Program-made: the position numbers and the translations under genes | Shown: in pieces, positions 1 through 7,271 of the stretch | Numbering within the stretch: the first letter of the stretch is position 1 | How the letters are laid out: each line of letters starts with the position of its first letter | The notes under the pieces: generated by a model | Database searches by the model: none | Seen by the model: the letters and a program-made list of their open reading frames with translations, nothing else | Told to the model about the DNA's origin: nothing | Assembly (NCBI GenBank): GCA_016191985.1 | Contig: JACPVB010000239.1 | Coordinates: 1-18,369 of the forward strand | DNA from: Chloroflexota bacterium | GTDB lineage: Bacteria; Chloroflexota; Anaerolineae; Anaerolineales; Villigracilaceae | DNA length: 18,369 bases | Direction: 5' to 3'

Positions 1-456
1 CACAGACCGCAATGAGCGCGCCGCCTGTACCCATCCAATGGTTTGATCGTTCGAATCAAAAACGGGCTGGCTATAAATCCGCCACTCGTCTTGCTGTGTA
101 GAAAATTGCGCCTCGACCCCGCCCCAGCCTGATACACTTTCAGAAGCGCTGTACGCATCCCAAACCTCTCCCTCTGCCGAGAGAATACGCATCGCAAAAT
201 CGTCCGAAACAGATTGCGTCTGGGCTTTATGGTCAAAGGTCAATTTGCCGGTTTCAATGAAATCCTCTTCATCCAATGCGGCAATGGTCTTCGAGACCGT
301 AATTTGAAGCGACGAGTCAATCGCATCCTGTAAACTGTTCTGAAAGCGAAAGATCAAATAAAAGGAAAACGCCGTGAATGTGATCCCCATCAGCAAAACA
401 TACCACAGGGTCAATCGCATACGGATCGGGATGCGCCCTCGCAGGAAATCAATCAT
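1..456 (-). CDS. Sensor histidine kinase, N-terminal part (cut by window edge)
   Basis: Reading the minus strand from an ATG at 456 gives an open frame of 152 codons that runs off the left edge. The start is MIDFLRGRIPIRMRLTLWYV, followed by one hydrophobic helix at about residues 15-36. An extracytoplasmic stretch rich in acidic and polar residues then continues to the edge (WRIYSQPVFDSNDQTIGWVQ near the end). This matches the front of a two-TM membrane kinase. HAMP, HisKA and HATPase domains would lie outside the window and are not seen. The ATG overlaps the end of the upstream response-regulator gene by 8 nt, the usual coupling of a regulator-kinase operon. That context is the main reason for the call. 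The signal sensed cannot be told. Confidence 0.8.
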   Translation of the reverse strand, partial: MIDFLRGRIPIRMRLTLWYVLLMGITFTAFSFYLIFRFQNSLQDAIDSSLQITVSKTIAALDEEDFIETGKLTFDHKAQTQSVSDDFAMRILSAEGEVWDAYSASESVSGWGGVEAQFSTQQDEWRIYSQPVFDSNDQTIGWVQAARSLRSV

Positions 457-1132
457 CGCGGGCATCCTCGCTCAGTCGAAACCCAACGCCGCGTACCGTG
501 TGAATTAGAGGCCGACCAGTTTCACGGTCCAGTTTGCGGCGCAGGTAGCCGATGTACACATCCACCACATTGGTGTCGCTGAAAAAGTCAAAATCCCAGA
601 CGTGCTCCAGAATTTGCGTGCGCGAAAGCACCTGGTTGGGATGACGCAGCAGCAACTCCAGCAACGCAAACTCACGCGGACTTAATTCGACCAGCTTTCC
701 CGCGCGCCGCACTTCGCGTTTGGGGATATCCATTTCCAAATCGCCCATTTGAAGGTTTCCGTTCCCTTGCAGCGGAGGCCGCCGCAGCAGGGCACGGACG
801 CGCGCCAGCAATTCGGGGAACGCGAACGGTTTGACGAGATAATCATCCGCGCCCACATCCAGCCCGCGGACGCGATCATCCACGCTGTCGCGCGCGGTCA
901 GCAAAAGCACGGGCGATTTGACCCGCCTGGTTCGCATCTCTTTCAGCAGATCGAGACCGTTCATTTTAGGAAGCATGATGTCCAGCACAACGACATCGTA
1001 CTCGCAGGCAAGCGCATATTCCAGCCCATCCGAGCCGTCGCGCGCCACATCCACGCTATAGCCTGTTTCCTTCAACCCCTGCTCCAAAAAACCCGCAACA
1101 CCCGCTTCATCTTCCACCACAAGAATTCGCAT
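449..1132 (-). CDS. OmpR/PhoB-family DNA-binding response regulator
   Basis: This is a 227-residue cytoplasmic transcription factor, a normal length for the family. The receiver domain spans about residues 1-115, with acidic pocket E7-D8, phospho-acceptor D51 in VVVLDIMLP, T79 in LLLTARD and K101 in LVKPF. A winged-helix effector domain spans about 127-222, with ELSPREFALLELLL, the NVVDVYIGYLRRKLD recognition-helix region and HTVRGVGFRL at the wing. It resembles the CopR/CusR/MprA branch, but no ligand can be assigned. The ATG at 1132 is preceded by AAGGAG with good spacing. The gene overlaps the downstream kinase by 8 nt, so the two are co-translated. It is read divergently from the glycosyltransferase gene. 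Confidence 0.95.
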   Translation of the reverse strand: MRILVVEDEAGVAGFLEQGLKETGYSVDVARDGSDGLEYALACEYDVVVLDIMLPKMNGLDLLKEMRTRRVKSPVLLLTARDSVDDRVRGLDVGADDYLVKPFAFPELLARVRALLRRPPLQGNGNLQMGDLEMDIPKREVRRAGKLVELSPREFALLELLLRHPNQVLSRTQILEHVWDFDFFSDTNVVDVYIGYLRRKLDRETGRPLIHTVRGVGFRLSEDARDD

Positions 1133-1159
1133 GAGTTGTTCTCCTTACGATGTAAGATG

Positions 1160-1187
1160 ATTATGTCATGAAATTCTAAGAAATCAA
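1160..1187 (-). promoter_or_regulatory. Putative sigma-70 promoter of the two-component operon
   Basis: On the minus strand TTGATT (1187-1182) and CATAAT (1165-1160) are separated by 16 nt. The -10 box lies about 27 nt before the response-regulator ATG. Both boxes are close to consensus. No transcript evidence is available. Confidence 0.5.
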
Positions 1188-1297
1188 TAAGCCCGTGATT
1201 CAGGGAGTATGGGGAAATTCATCCGGTCAGTCCTATTGAGGGCGGCGTCTTGACGTGAAATATGCACACAATCCTCACAATTATTATAAAAAATACA

Positions 1298-1303
1298 TAT
1301 AAT
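1298..1303 (+). promoter_or_regulatory. Putative -10 box for the GT39-like gene
   Basis: A perfect TATAAT lies in an A/T-rich stretch (about 1260-1345) of the divergent intergenic region, 112 nt before the chosen ATG. No good -35 hexamer sits 16-18 nt upstream (TCACAA is the best), so it would need an activator or UP-like A/T tract. Nothing else was recognised in 1188-1396. Confidence 0.3.
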
Positions 1304-1414
1304 GAGGTGTCCACTTGATAAATGTGGAAGTTCACGTTCACACAAAAAATCGATACAACACATAGAGCCGATAAAGATTCGTTATGAAACAAAACTGTGG
1401 GATACATACCCATC

Positions 1415-2788
1415 ATGACTAGTAATTTCAATATTTCAAAACCACCCTCCCTTTTTCAAAAAATAACAGGCCAATTCAAAGCAATAAAGCCATGGTTTAA
1501 AAAAGGGAACATGGAAAAGTATCAATTTTTTTGGCTGGCAGCCATTATGGCGCCTGCCCTCCTGATTGCTGTGTGGATATTCAATGCCCATTCCGACACC
1601 TCCACATTTATCTCCGATAACGGCGTCTGGAAGATCGCATCCAACCTGGTGAAAGGCTACGGGTACAGCGCATGTGACAATTATTATTTCCCATTCTGTG
1701 GCGCATCCAACCGGGTGACCGCCATGCGCGAGCCCATTCCAGTATTTTTGATGGCGCTTGCAAGGCTGATATATCCAAGCCATGACGCCGGGTTGCTCAT
1801 GCAGACCCTGCTGTATCTAGGCACTGTCCCTGCAATTTTCGCCATCCTAAAAAAAGAAGATATTCGACTGGCATTGGTCGCATCCCTCTTGTGGGTCTTT
1901 TCTGTCCCTGTTTTTAATGAAATGGGAAACGATAACGGACACTTGATCGCCGCCCTGTTTTACACGGCCGGCATGTTCTTTTTCCTGCGCGGGATTCGCG
2001 GGCAAAAAACAGCGGATTTCCTGATGGCGGGCGGGTTGATGGGGCTGGCAGCGTTATCAAGGACCGTTCTCATGGGGACGGCCGTGGGGATCGGCCTGTT
2101 CCTCCTGGGGATGCAGGTGATCGCTCGAAATAAAAAGCAACTTTTGAATGCGGTCTTCTTCCTTGGTGTGATCGGGGGGATCATGTCTCCGTGGATGATT
2201 CGGAACCGGGCCATGCTGGGTTTCCCCATATTTGGAAGCACGCTGACCGGTTACAACATTTTCCGAATGAACTACTACCTGGGCAATGAGCCATTCCAAC
2301 CTCATTATGCGGGTTCAGAAGAAGCGCATGAAGCGATTGCCCAACTGATCGCAAACAGCGACTTAACAGGAACGGAGAATGAAGCGCAGATGCAGGATTT
2401 TTACGCGAAAGCCGGCTTAGAGATCATCCTGCAATATCCGCTGCGCTACGTGGAGCTTTCCTTATATCGTTTTCTCATCCTTTGGTTTGATGTTGGGGTC
2501 AACAAAGCGTATGGGACAAAAATGATCATCCGGGATTATATTGGGTTGATCGAACAGATTGTGCTGCTGTTGGCAGCGCTCTTTGGCTCGTTTAAGAGAT
2601 ACAAGGAATATTGGCCTCTCATTGTCAGCGTAATCCTGGGGTGCGGGGCCTATATGGCGGTCAACGCGCAACTGCGTTATCTTGTTGACTTTATGCCGAG
2701 TATCGTCATCCTTTCGGCGTTATCCATCCCGCACTTAAATTTTGCAAAAAGAATAATGGACTGGATCGAAGCATCGCCCGATCGATAA
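1415..2788 (+). CDS. GT-C fold membrane glycosyltransferase, GT39/ArnT-like
   Basis: The protein has about 457 residues and roughly ten hydrophobic segments, beginning with FFWLAAIMAPALLIAVWIF. After the first segment comes an extracytoplasmic loop with acidic residues (HSDTSTFISDNGVWKIASNL, then KGYGYS). It is followed by REPIPVFLMALARLIYP, the pattern of the PMT/ArnT/GT39 superfamily, in which the first-loop Asp acts as catalytic base. Such enzymes move sugars from polyprenyl-phosphate donors to lipids, proteins or glycans at the outer face of the membrane. Donor and acceptor are not predictable here. The frame also opens at a GTG at 1397. I chose the ATG at 1415. The ATG at 1511 (MEKYQFF), preceded by AAGGGAAC, is a real alternative just before the first helix. 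A lipoprotein gene follows after 95 nt on the same strand. Confidence 0.75.
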   Translation: MTSNFNISKPPSLFQKITGQFKAIKPWFKKGNMEKYQFFWLAAIMAPALLIAVWIFNAHSDTSTFISDNGVWKIASNLVKGYGYSACDNYYFPFCGASNRVTAMREPIPVFLMALARLIYPSHDAGLLMQTLLYLGTVPAIFAILKKEDIRLALVASLLWVFSVPVFNEMGNDNGHLIAALFYTAGMFFFLRGIRGQKTADFLMAGGLMGLAALSRTVLMGTAVGIGLFLLGMQVIARNKKQLLNAVFFLGVIGGIMSPWMIRNRAMLGFPIFGSTLTGYNIFRMNYYLGNEPFQPHYAGSEEAHEAIAQLIANSDLTGTENEAQMQDFYAKAGLEIILQYPLRYVELSLYRFLILWFDVGVNKAYGTKMIIRDYIGLIEQIVLLLAALFGSFKRYKEYWPLIVSVILGCGAYMAVNAQLRYLVDFMPSIVILSALSIPHLNFAKRIMDWIEASPDR

Positions 2789-2883
2789 GAAAAAACCTTA
2801 ACCAATTGAATGGACAGCATCCCCGCAATGTGGAACCTTTCGGGTTTCTGCGGTGTAGACAGGGTGAAACACAGGAGCTGCCC

Positions 2884-3486
2884 ATGCAAAGAGCATATTT
2901 TATTCCCCTATTCCTCGTTCTCGCTTCCCTTCTGGCTGGTTGCGCTTCGAACATAAATAACCAGGCTGTGAAATCACTGGAAGAATACCGGATGCCAACC
3001 GATGTGCCTGTACCATCGTCCATGACCGAAGCCGCAAAAACTGAAATTGCTTTATCCATCCCTCCCGCAGATTGTCCCGTCACAACCTCAGGGATTCTTG
3101 CCTTTGAAGCGCCCGAGCCGTATTCTGCCAGCGCCCCATGGCCGGGCATCTTCTGGTTTGGCTCTGAGCATTTGTGGACGGCGCTTGATGCAAACGGAGT
3201 TTGGTCAGGATTACCCAAATCCCCCAATGGATACACCCAAAAAATAATGTGGTGGAGCAGTTTATATTCCCTACCGGATGAACTCGAACCCGCCCTGGTT
3301 GTGACAGGCCACAGGCTGGATACAGAAGCACCCGCGCTTCGATTTTATGGCGCAACGAATGCCATGGCAAAGGATATTGGCGAAGCCATGCTCACAGGAG
3401 TGGAATTCCCAACACCAGGATGTTGGGAGGTTGAGGGAAAATATAAAAAGGCCAGCTTGAAATTTTACGTATGGATTGCGCCGTAA
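2884..3486 (+). CDS. Small lipoprotein of unknown function
   Basis: I do not recognise a family. The 200-residue product has a clear type II signal peptide: MQRAYF, a hydrophobic core, and the lipobox LLAGC with the lipidated Cys at about residue 20. The mature part is rich in Pro, Trp and aromatics (WPGIFWFGSEHLWTALDANG; MWWSSLYSLP) and has Cys residues near 64 and 186 that could form a disulfide once exported. It ends in the beta-strand-like KASLKFYVWIAP. I chose the ATG at 2884 because AGGAGCTG lies just upstream and the signal peptide begins there. A longer frame from 2806 would put 26 polar residues in front of the signal. It may share a transcript with the upstream glycosyltransferase gene. 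Confidence 0.8.
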   Translation: MQRAYFIPLFLVLASLLAGCASNINNQAVKSLEEYRMPTDVPVPSSMTEAAKTEIALSIPPADCPVTTSGILAFEAPEPYSASAPWPGIFWFGSEHLWTALDANGVWSGLPKSPNGYTQKIMWWSSLYSLPDELEPALVVTGHRLDTEAPALRFYGATNAMAKDIGEAMLTGVEFPTPGCWEVEGKYKKASLKFYVWIAP

Positions 3487-3742
3487 GGTGAGTTATTGAA
3501 TCGGTTCTGGTAATTTTTCTGTCCGTTCCTCAAACTGTGGAGCATAACAAACAAATATCATCGTTTACTGGATGCGGAGAAACAACTACAAGATTCAATT
3601 TTGCTTTCCATTTGCCTACACAAATGCCCCTTGATGCGCGGGTCTTTTTAACGAACTTTAATATTATTGAGTACTTTTGTTGGAATGGTTTCGCCGTTTG
3701 AGCATGTTAGACTTTTTATAAGCCTAAAGAAAGGAGTCTACC

Positions 3743-3994
3743 ATGGCACTTGAATCGATCATCGTCTGGATCATTATCGGTGGTATCGCCGGAATGATCG
3801 CCGGATGGCTGAGCGGGGTGAATACCGGCTGCATTGGGACAGTGGTCATCGGTATTCTTGGGGCGTTTATCGGTGCGTGGCTGTTGGGTACGCTGGGCGT
3901 CTCCATTGGTACCGGGATCGTCAATGACATCGTCACCGCATCCATCGGGGCCATTGTCCTATTGCTGGGCATCCGACTGATCCGTAGGATATAA
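3743..3994 (+). CDS. GlsB/YeaQ/YmgE-type small membrane protein
   Basis: This 83-residue Gly- and Ile-rich membrane protein has three hydrophobic helices, at about 5-22, 29-52 and 59-79. It ends with the basic tail RLIRRI. The layout (IIGGIAGMIAGWLSG, GTVVIGILGAFIGAWLLG, SIGAIVLLL) is typical of the transglycosylase-associated protein family (GlsB/YeaQ), often stress-induced in other bacteria; the biochemical role is not settled. A strong AAAGGAG sits 7 nt before the ATG, and an intrinsic terminator follows 44 nt after the stop, so it is probably monocistronic. The upstream 256 nt (3487-3742) hold no gene I can see and no convincing -35/-10 pair. Confidence 0.88.
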   Translation: MALESIIVWIIIGGIAGMIAGWLSGVNTGCIGTVVIGILGAFIGAWLLGTLGVSIGTGIVNDIVTASIGAIVLLLGIRLIRRI

Positions 3995-4037
3995 ACGAGT
4001 TGCGTAATAATGCCATTTGCGTGACCCATTAAGTTAA

Positions 4038-4062
4038 GAAGCCGCAAACGAGTTGCGGCTTC
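4038..4062. terminator. Bidirectional intrinsic terminator
   Basis: GAAGCCGCAA (4038-4047) and TTGCGGCTTC (4053-4062) form a perfect 10-bp stem with a 5-nt loop. It is followed on the plus strand by TTTCTT, and read from the minus strand by TTAACTTAAT. It lies between the convergent GlsB-type gene and the ABC ATPase gene and can serve both. Confidence 0.85.
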
Positions 4063-4066
4063 TTTC

Positions 4067-4813
4067 TTATCCAATCGCTTCGCGCAGTTTTCGCGCCAGT
4101 TTTCCAAAATGCGGCGTATAACGGATGTCATCTTTTCGTGGGCGCGGGAGGGCCACTTCCACGTCCAATTTTATTTGGCCGGGGCGTTGAGTTAATACCA
4201 GCACTCGATCCGCAAGGAACAATGACTCGTTGATGGAATGCGTCACCATGATGACGGTCTTCTGTTTGGCCTGCCAGATGCGGGAAAGTTCCATCCACAT
4301 GCGTTCGCGGGTAAGCGCATCCAGCGAGGCAAAAGGCTCATCGAGCAGGAGCAGGTCCGGGTCATGAATGAGCGCGCGCGCGATTCCCACACGCTGGGCC
4401 ATGCCACCGGATAAGTCGCGGGGAAGCGAATCCTCAAATCCTTGCAGCCCCACCAGTTCGATCATCTCCTGTGATTTTTTCCGCGCTTTGGATTCGCCCA
4501 CGCCTTCCAACTCAAGCGGAAGTTTGATGTTATCCAGCACGCTGCGCCAGGGCATGAGGCTGGCCTGTTGAAAGACCATGCCAATTCTTGGGCGGTGGTG
4601 ACGAATAAAATGCACGCGACCCGATGTGGGCCTTAAAAGATTCGCGAGGACTCGCAACAGGGTTGTCTTGCCCGAGCCTGACGGCCCAAGAAAACAAATA
4701 AACTCGCGCGGCGATACATCGAATGAAATATTTTCAAGCGCATTCAGTCCGCCGTTGCTATCGGGGAAAACAACGGAGAGGTCTTGCACGGTGAGGATGG
4801 GGTTGGTGGTCAT
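4067..4813 (-). CDS. ABC transporter ATP-binding protein of the FMN-riboswitch (riboflavin-type) importer
   Basis: This 248-residue ATPase has every expected motif: Walker A GPSGSGKTT (43-51), Q-loop Gln82 (VFQQASLMPW), signature LSGGMAQR (134-141), Walker B LLLLDEP (154-160) and H-loop His192 (VTHS). It belongs to the SsuB/TauB/ThiZ-like group that energises importers with NMT1/THI5-type binding proteins. It is the last gene of a three-gene minus-strand operon under an FMN riboswitch, so flavin is the likely cargo. I chose the ATG at 4813, 11 nt after the binding-protein stop. The frame is open to 4957, but that extension would overlap the upstream gene by 44 codons. No clear Shine-Dalgarno is visible, so translation is probably coupled. 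The terminator at 4038-4062 ends the operon. Confidence 0.92.
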   Translation of the reverse strand: MTTNPILTVQDLSVVFPDSNGGLNALENISFDVSPREFICFLGPSGSGKTTLLRVLANLLRPTSGRVHFIRHHRPRIGMVFQQASLMPWRSVLDNIKLPLELEGVGESKARKKSQEMIELVGLQGFEDSLPRDLSGGMAQRVGIARALIHDPDLLLLDEPFASLDALTRERMWMELSRIWQAKQKTVIMVTHSINESLFLADRVLVLTQRPGQIKLDVEVALPRPRKDDIRYTPHFGKLARKLREAIG

Positions 4814-4824
4814 GGTTTTACGGA

Positions 4825-5805
4825 TTACGGAATAAATTCGTTCGTAAACGCCTTGCTTAAATCCACAGGCGCGGGGATCAATTCCATTTTTACCAACAGG
4901 TCGTTCATGTTCTCCCAGGCCTGCGGGTCGGAGAAACCGATTTGTTCCGCTTTCCAAAATTCAATGGATGTGTTCAACACTTGCATTTGCACATCCTTGT
5001 CCTGGTCTTTTAAATTTTCGACAAATTTCAAACTGATCTCATACGCCTCGTCGGGGTTCGCAATCGTATCTGCGATGCCGTGCGCCAGCGCGCGCGCCAT
5101 GCCGCGTACAAGATCAGGCTCGTCCTTAATTGTCATCTCGCTTGAAACGATTCCGTTCGCGGTGAGCTGCACATAATCTGCCACGCGCAATTCATTCGAC
5201 AGAAAACCCTGCGAAGCCAAAACAATCGGCTCATTCGCGGAATAAACAACCACAATGTCTTTTTGTCCGCTCGCGAATGATTCAACCTGGTTAAAACCAA
5301 TGGCATCCATGGTCACATCATCCGGCATGAGTCCCGCAGAAAAAAGCAACGCCTGCAAGCCGATGTAATTCGCGCCGAACAGACCCGGCAAGCCGATATT
5401 CTGTCCGCGCAGGTCGGCAGGCTCTTTGATATTCAGCTCAGGCGCGGAGACGACAGAGATCGGAAACTGCTGATACCAGGCAAAGGTATACACCACGGGC
5501 AGTTCCTGTGAACGCGCCAGCAGCACCTGCTCGCCCGAAGCCACCGCAAACGGTAGTTCGCCCGCGCCCACCAACGCCACACCGTCCGTCTCGAAGGAAT
5601 AATCGAATTCGATCTCGATTCCCTCTTCGGCAAAATATCCCTTATCTACTGCAACATAAAATGGCGCGTACTGAATATTTGGGATATAGCCCATCGGCAG
5701 TTTGATCGCACGGATGGTTCCCGCTTCATTACCGCCCTGCGAGCTGATACAGGCCGAGAGAATGAGTCCCAGCCCAAGCATGAGTAAAACTAATTTTTTA
5801 ACCAT
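4825..5805 (-). CDS. ribY: NMT1/THI5-like substrate-binding lipoprotein, probable riboflavin-binding RibY-type
   Basis: The 326-residue secreted lipoprotein has the signal MVKKLVLLMLGLGLILSAC, with lipobox LSAC and acyl-Cys19. The mature fold is the two-lobed NMT1/THI5 type: IRAIKLPMGYIPNIQYAPFY at the front, then the family hallmark YVAVDKGYFAEEGIEIEF, VASGEQVLLAR, and DLRGQNIGLPGLFGANYIGL at the hinge region. Relatives bind thiamine precursors, taurine, sulfonates or nitrate. Here the operon is led by an FMN riboswitch, the arrangement for which RibXY riboflavin import was proposed in Chloroflexi, so flavin is inferred as ligand. I chose the ATG at 5805 because AAAGGAG sits 7 nt before it. 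The open frame extends to 5892 but would overlap the permease gene and displace the signal peptide. Confidence 0.85.
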   Translation of the reverse strand: MVKKLVLLMLGLGLILSACISSQGGNEAGTIRAIKLPMGYIPNIQYAPFYVAVDKGYFAEEGIEIEFDYSFETDGVALVGAGELPFAVASGEQVLLARSQELPVVYTFAWYQQFPISVVSAPELNIKEPADLRGQNIGLPGLFGANYIGLQALLFSAGLMPDDVTMDAIGFNQVESFASGQKDIVVVYSANEPIVLASQGFLSNELRVADYVQLTANGIVSSEMTIKDEPDLVRGMARALAHGIADTIANPDEAYEISLKFVENLKDQDKDVQMQVLNTSIEFWKAEQIGFSDPQAWENMNDLLVKMELIPAPVDLSKAFTNEFIP

Positions 5806-5835
5806 TGTTGTCTCCTTTGAATTTTTATGGAATCC

Positions 5836-5870
5836 AGCGGCTTGCCGCTGATGCAGGAGCTTGCTCCTGC
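5836..5870 (-). repeat. Two adjacent perfect hairpins between permease and binding-protein genes
   Basis: AGCGGCTTGCCGCT (5836-5849, 5-bp arms) and GCAGGAGCTTGCTCCTGC (5853-5870, 7-bp arms around a CTTG loop) lie in the 74-nt gap between the ribX-like stop and the ribY-like start. There is no U-run, so they do not look like terminators. They could protect one end of a processed transcript or be short dispersed repeats. Confidence 0.6.
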
Positions 5871-5879
5871 ACTCCACAG

Positions 5880-6635
5880 TTATTTCTGCCATTTTAAAAA
5901 TTTTCTTTCTAGCAATGTCACCACGCCGTAGAGGGCCAGGGCCAGCGCAATCAACATGAACACCGCCACAAACACCATGGACGTGTCATATTGAAAATCA
6001 CCAAGCTGTAGCAGAAAACCGAGTCCCTGCTCTGCATCCACCAACTCCCCGACGATGGCGCCGATCACCGATAATGTTGCGCCGATCCTTAATCCGCCGA
6101 GCAGCACGGGCAGCGAAGCAGGGACTTCCAGCTTCAGCAAAATCTGCAAGCGGGTGGCACGGATGGAATGCATCAGGTCATACAAGGCGGTTGGCACGGC
6201 GCGCACGCCAACGACGGTATTCACCAAAACGGGGAAAAACACGATCAACGCACAGATGACCACCTTCGAGAGAATCCCATCCCCCAGCCAGATGACCAAC
6301 AGCGGCGCAATCGCCACCACGGGTATGGCCTGGCTTGCAACAAGATACGGCGAAAGAACTTTCTCAAGCGAGCGCGATTTTGCAAGCGCATACCCCGTCA
6401 CGGTAGCGAAGGTGATTCCAACCAGTAATCCCAGCACGATCTCCGCCAGGGTAATGCCTGTGTGATAAATCAAACTTCCATCGTTTAGGGATTTAAGGAA
6501 GCGCGACCAAACGTCCGCAGGGGCAGGCAGGATGAAACGCGGGAGTTGAGTCCACTGCACGGTTAGCTGCCATGCAAACACGGCAAAGAAGATGGAGAGA
6601 ATCACTGGAAGGGTATTTTGAATTCGCTTGACCAT
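5880..6635 (-). CDS. ribX: ABC transporter permease of the FMN-riboswitch (riboflavin-type) importer
   Basis: The 251-residue inner-membrane protein belongs to the BPD_transp_1 (SsuC/TauC/ThiX-like) family, with about six helices from ILSIFFAVFAWQLTV to VAVFMLIALALALYGVVTLL. The periplasmic segment FILPAPADVWSRF is typical of this group. The cytoplasmic coupling (EAA-type) region is around IRATRLQILLKLEVPASLPV, followed by LLGGLRIGATLSVIGAIVGE. It is the first gene after the FMN riboswitch and terminator, 105 nt downstream of the terminator stem. The ATG at 6635 is preceded by a modest GAGG. The name ribX is inferred from riboswitch plus partners. By sequence alone it could serve another substrate of the family. 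Confidence 0.85.
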   Translation of the reverse strand: MVKRIQNTLPVILSIFFAVFAWQLTVQWTQLPRFILPAPADVWSRFLKSLNDGSLIYHTGITLAEIVLGLLVGITFATVTGYALAKSRSLEKVLSPYLVASQAIPVVAIAPLLVIWLGDGILSKVVICALIVFFPVLVNTVVGVRAVPTALYDLMHSIRATRLQILLKLEVPASLPVLLGGLRIGATLSVIGAIVGELVDAEQGLGFLLQLGDFQYDTSMVFVAVFMLIALALALYGVVTLLERKFLKWQK

Positions 6636-6740
6636 AATAAAATGCGCCTCGTTTGGAGACCTTTCGCTTTCGCTCAGGGCAGGCCAATCGGGGCGCAGAA
6701 TCAGGCATCAGCGGCGCGCGAAGCGGTTGAATATCCACAA

Positions 6741-6773
6741 AGAAAAAGCCCGAAAACAACGAACGTTTTCGGG
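6741..6773 (-). terminator. Intrinsic terminator, expression platform of the FMN riboswitch
   Basis: On the minus strand CCCGAAAAC (6773-6765) pairs perfectly with GTTTTCGGG (6757-6749) around a 7-nt loop. It is followed by CTTTTTCT. It lies about 40 nt after the aptamer and before the permease ATG, so FMN binding should favour this stem and stop transcription of the importer operon. Confidence 0.85.
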
Positions 6774-6811
6774 GCGTGAATCCAAACAGCGACGCGAGTC
6801 CTGTTGCGGTT

Positions 6812-6991
6812 ACCTTCTTCTATCCAGACTATACTGTCGGCCCCGGAATTACACCGGGTCATGCTTGATTGATGCGGCGCCTGTCTCTCAACGGAGAAAC
6901 TGTCACTGCCCAAAGAGGCTCGTGGGCTTTACCACCGATCGGGAATTCACCTGCATTATGTATGGCGCAAGTGTCACCCTGCCCCGAAGGT
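6812..6991 (-). promoter_or_regulatory. FMN riboswitch (RFN element)
   Basis: Read on the minus strand, the conserved RFN blocks are plain. P1 is formed by ACCTTC (6991-6986) and GAAGGT (6817-6812). Then come GGGGCAGGGTGA, AATTCCCGATCGGTGGTA, AGCCCACGAGCC, ACCCGGTGTAATTCCGGGGC, and finally GCCGACAGTATAGTCTGGAT. The element precedes an intrinsic terminator and the three-gene importer operon. It is unusual in one respect: the canonical L2 sequence GGGTGA-AATTCCC is split by a 26-nt insert at 6948-6973 that can itself fold into a hairpin. The rest of the aptamer appears intact. Confidence 0.95.
6948..6973 (-). other. 26-nt hairpin insert in the L2 loop of the FMN riboswitch
   Basis: Minus-strand arms CACTTGC (6973-6967) and GCAGGTG (6954-6948) pair over 7 bp with one G-U, around a 12-nt loop. 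Removing the insert restores the usual GGG-TGAAATT-CCC of P2/L2 exactly. Confidence 0.8.
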
Positions 6992-7007
6992 TTATTTAGT
7001 TGTTGTG

Positions 7008-7037
7008 ATTATACCCGTAACAGGTACGATAACGCAA
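7008..7037 (-). promoter_or_regulatory. Putative promoter of the FMN-riboswitch operon
   Basis: A perfect TATAAT (7013-7008) has TTGCGT (7037-7032) 18 nt upstream. The -35 box begins immediately after the stop codon of the ferredoxin gene. Transcription would start about 10 nt before riboswitch P1. Confidence 0.55.
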
Positions 7038-7229
7038 TTAGGCTTTGACGATGCATTCCACAGGGCAGACAGAGACGCACTTGGGTGAATCGTGGTGGCC
7101 TTCGCATTCGACGCAGGTGGCCTGGTCGATCACGTACAGGGTGCCGTCGCCTTCGGTGATGGATTCGGTGGGGCAATCGGGGACGCAAGCGCCGCAGGCG
7201 ATGCAGTCTTCAGTAATTTTCATGGTCAT
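7038..7229 (-). CDS. 2[4Fe-4S] ferredoxin, YfhL/Alvin type
   Basis: This is a 63-residue cytoplasmic electron carrier. The first cluster motif is C9-IA-C12-GA-C15-VPD-C19-P. The second is C39-VE-C42, eight residues, C51-VSV-C55-P, with an extra C59. The spaced second motif is characteristic of the Alvin-like/YfhL group rather than clostridial ferredoxins. The partner enzyme is not evident from the neighbours. I chose the ATG at 7229, with AAAGGAAA about 10 nt upstream. The second ATG at 7223 (MKITEDC) is possible and changes nothing in the motifs. The gene probably has its own promoter. The gap to the GNAT gene upstream (196 nt) holds a long inverted repeat. Confidence 0.93.
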   Translation of the reverse strand: MTMKITEDCIACGACVPDCPTESITEGDGTLYVIDQATCVECEGHHDSPKCVSVCPVECIVKA

Positions 7230-7271
7230 GGGATGGTTTCCTTTTCAAAGTTTGAGATTTTTCCTGTTTAA

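Noticed and set aside
749..1171. 140-codon open frame opposite the response regulator
   Set aside because: Shadow of a gene with complete receiver and winged-helix motifs.
2706..3236. 176-codon open frame on the minus strand across the glycosyltransferase/lipoprotein junction
   Set aside because: It overlaps two better supported plus-strand genes and shows no motif or signal.
6812..6991. TPP riboswitch for a thiamine-type ABC importer
   Set aside because: The conserved blocks (ACCCGGTGTAATTCCGGGGC, GACAGTATAGTCTGGAT) are those of the FMN class.
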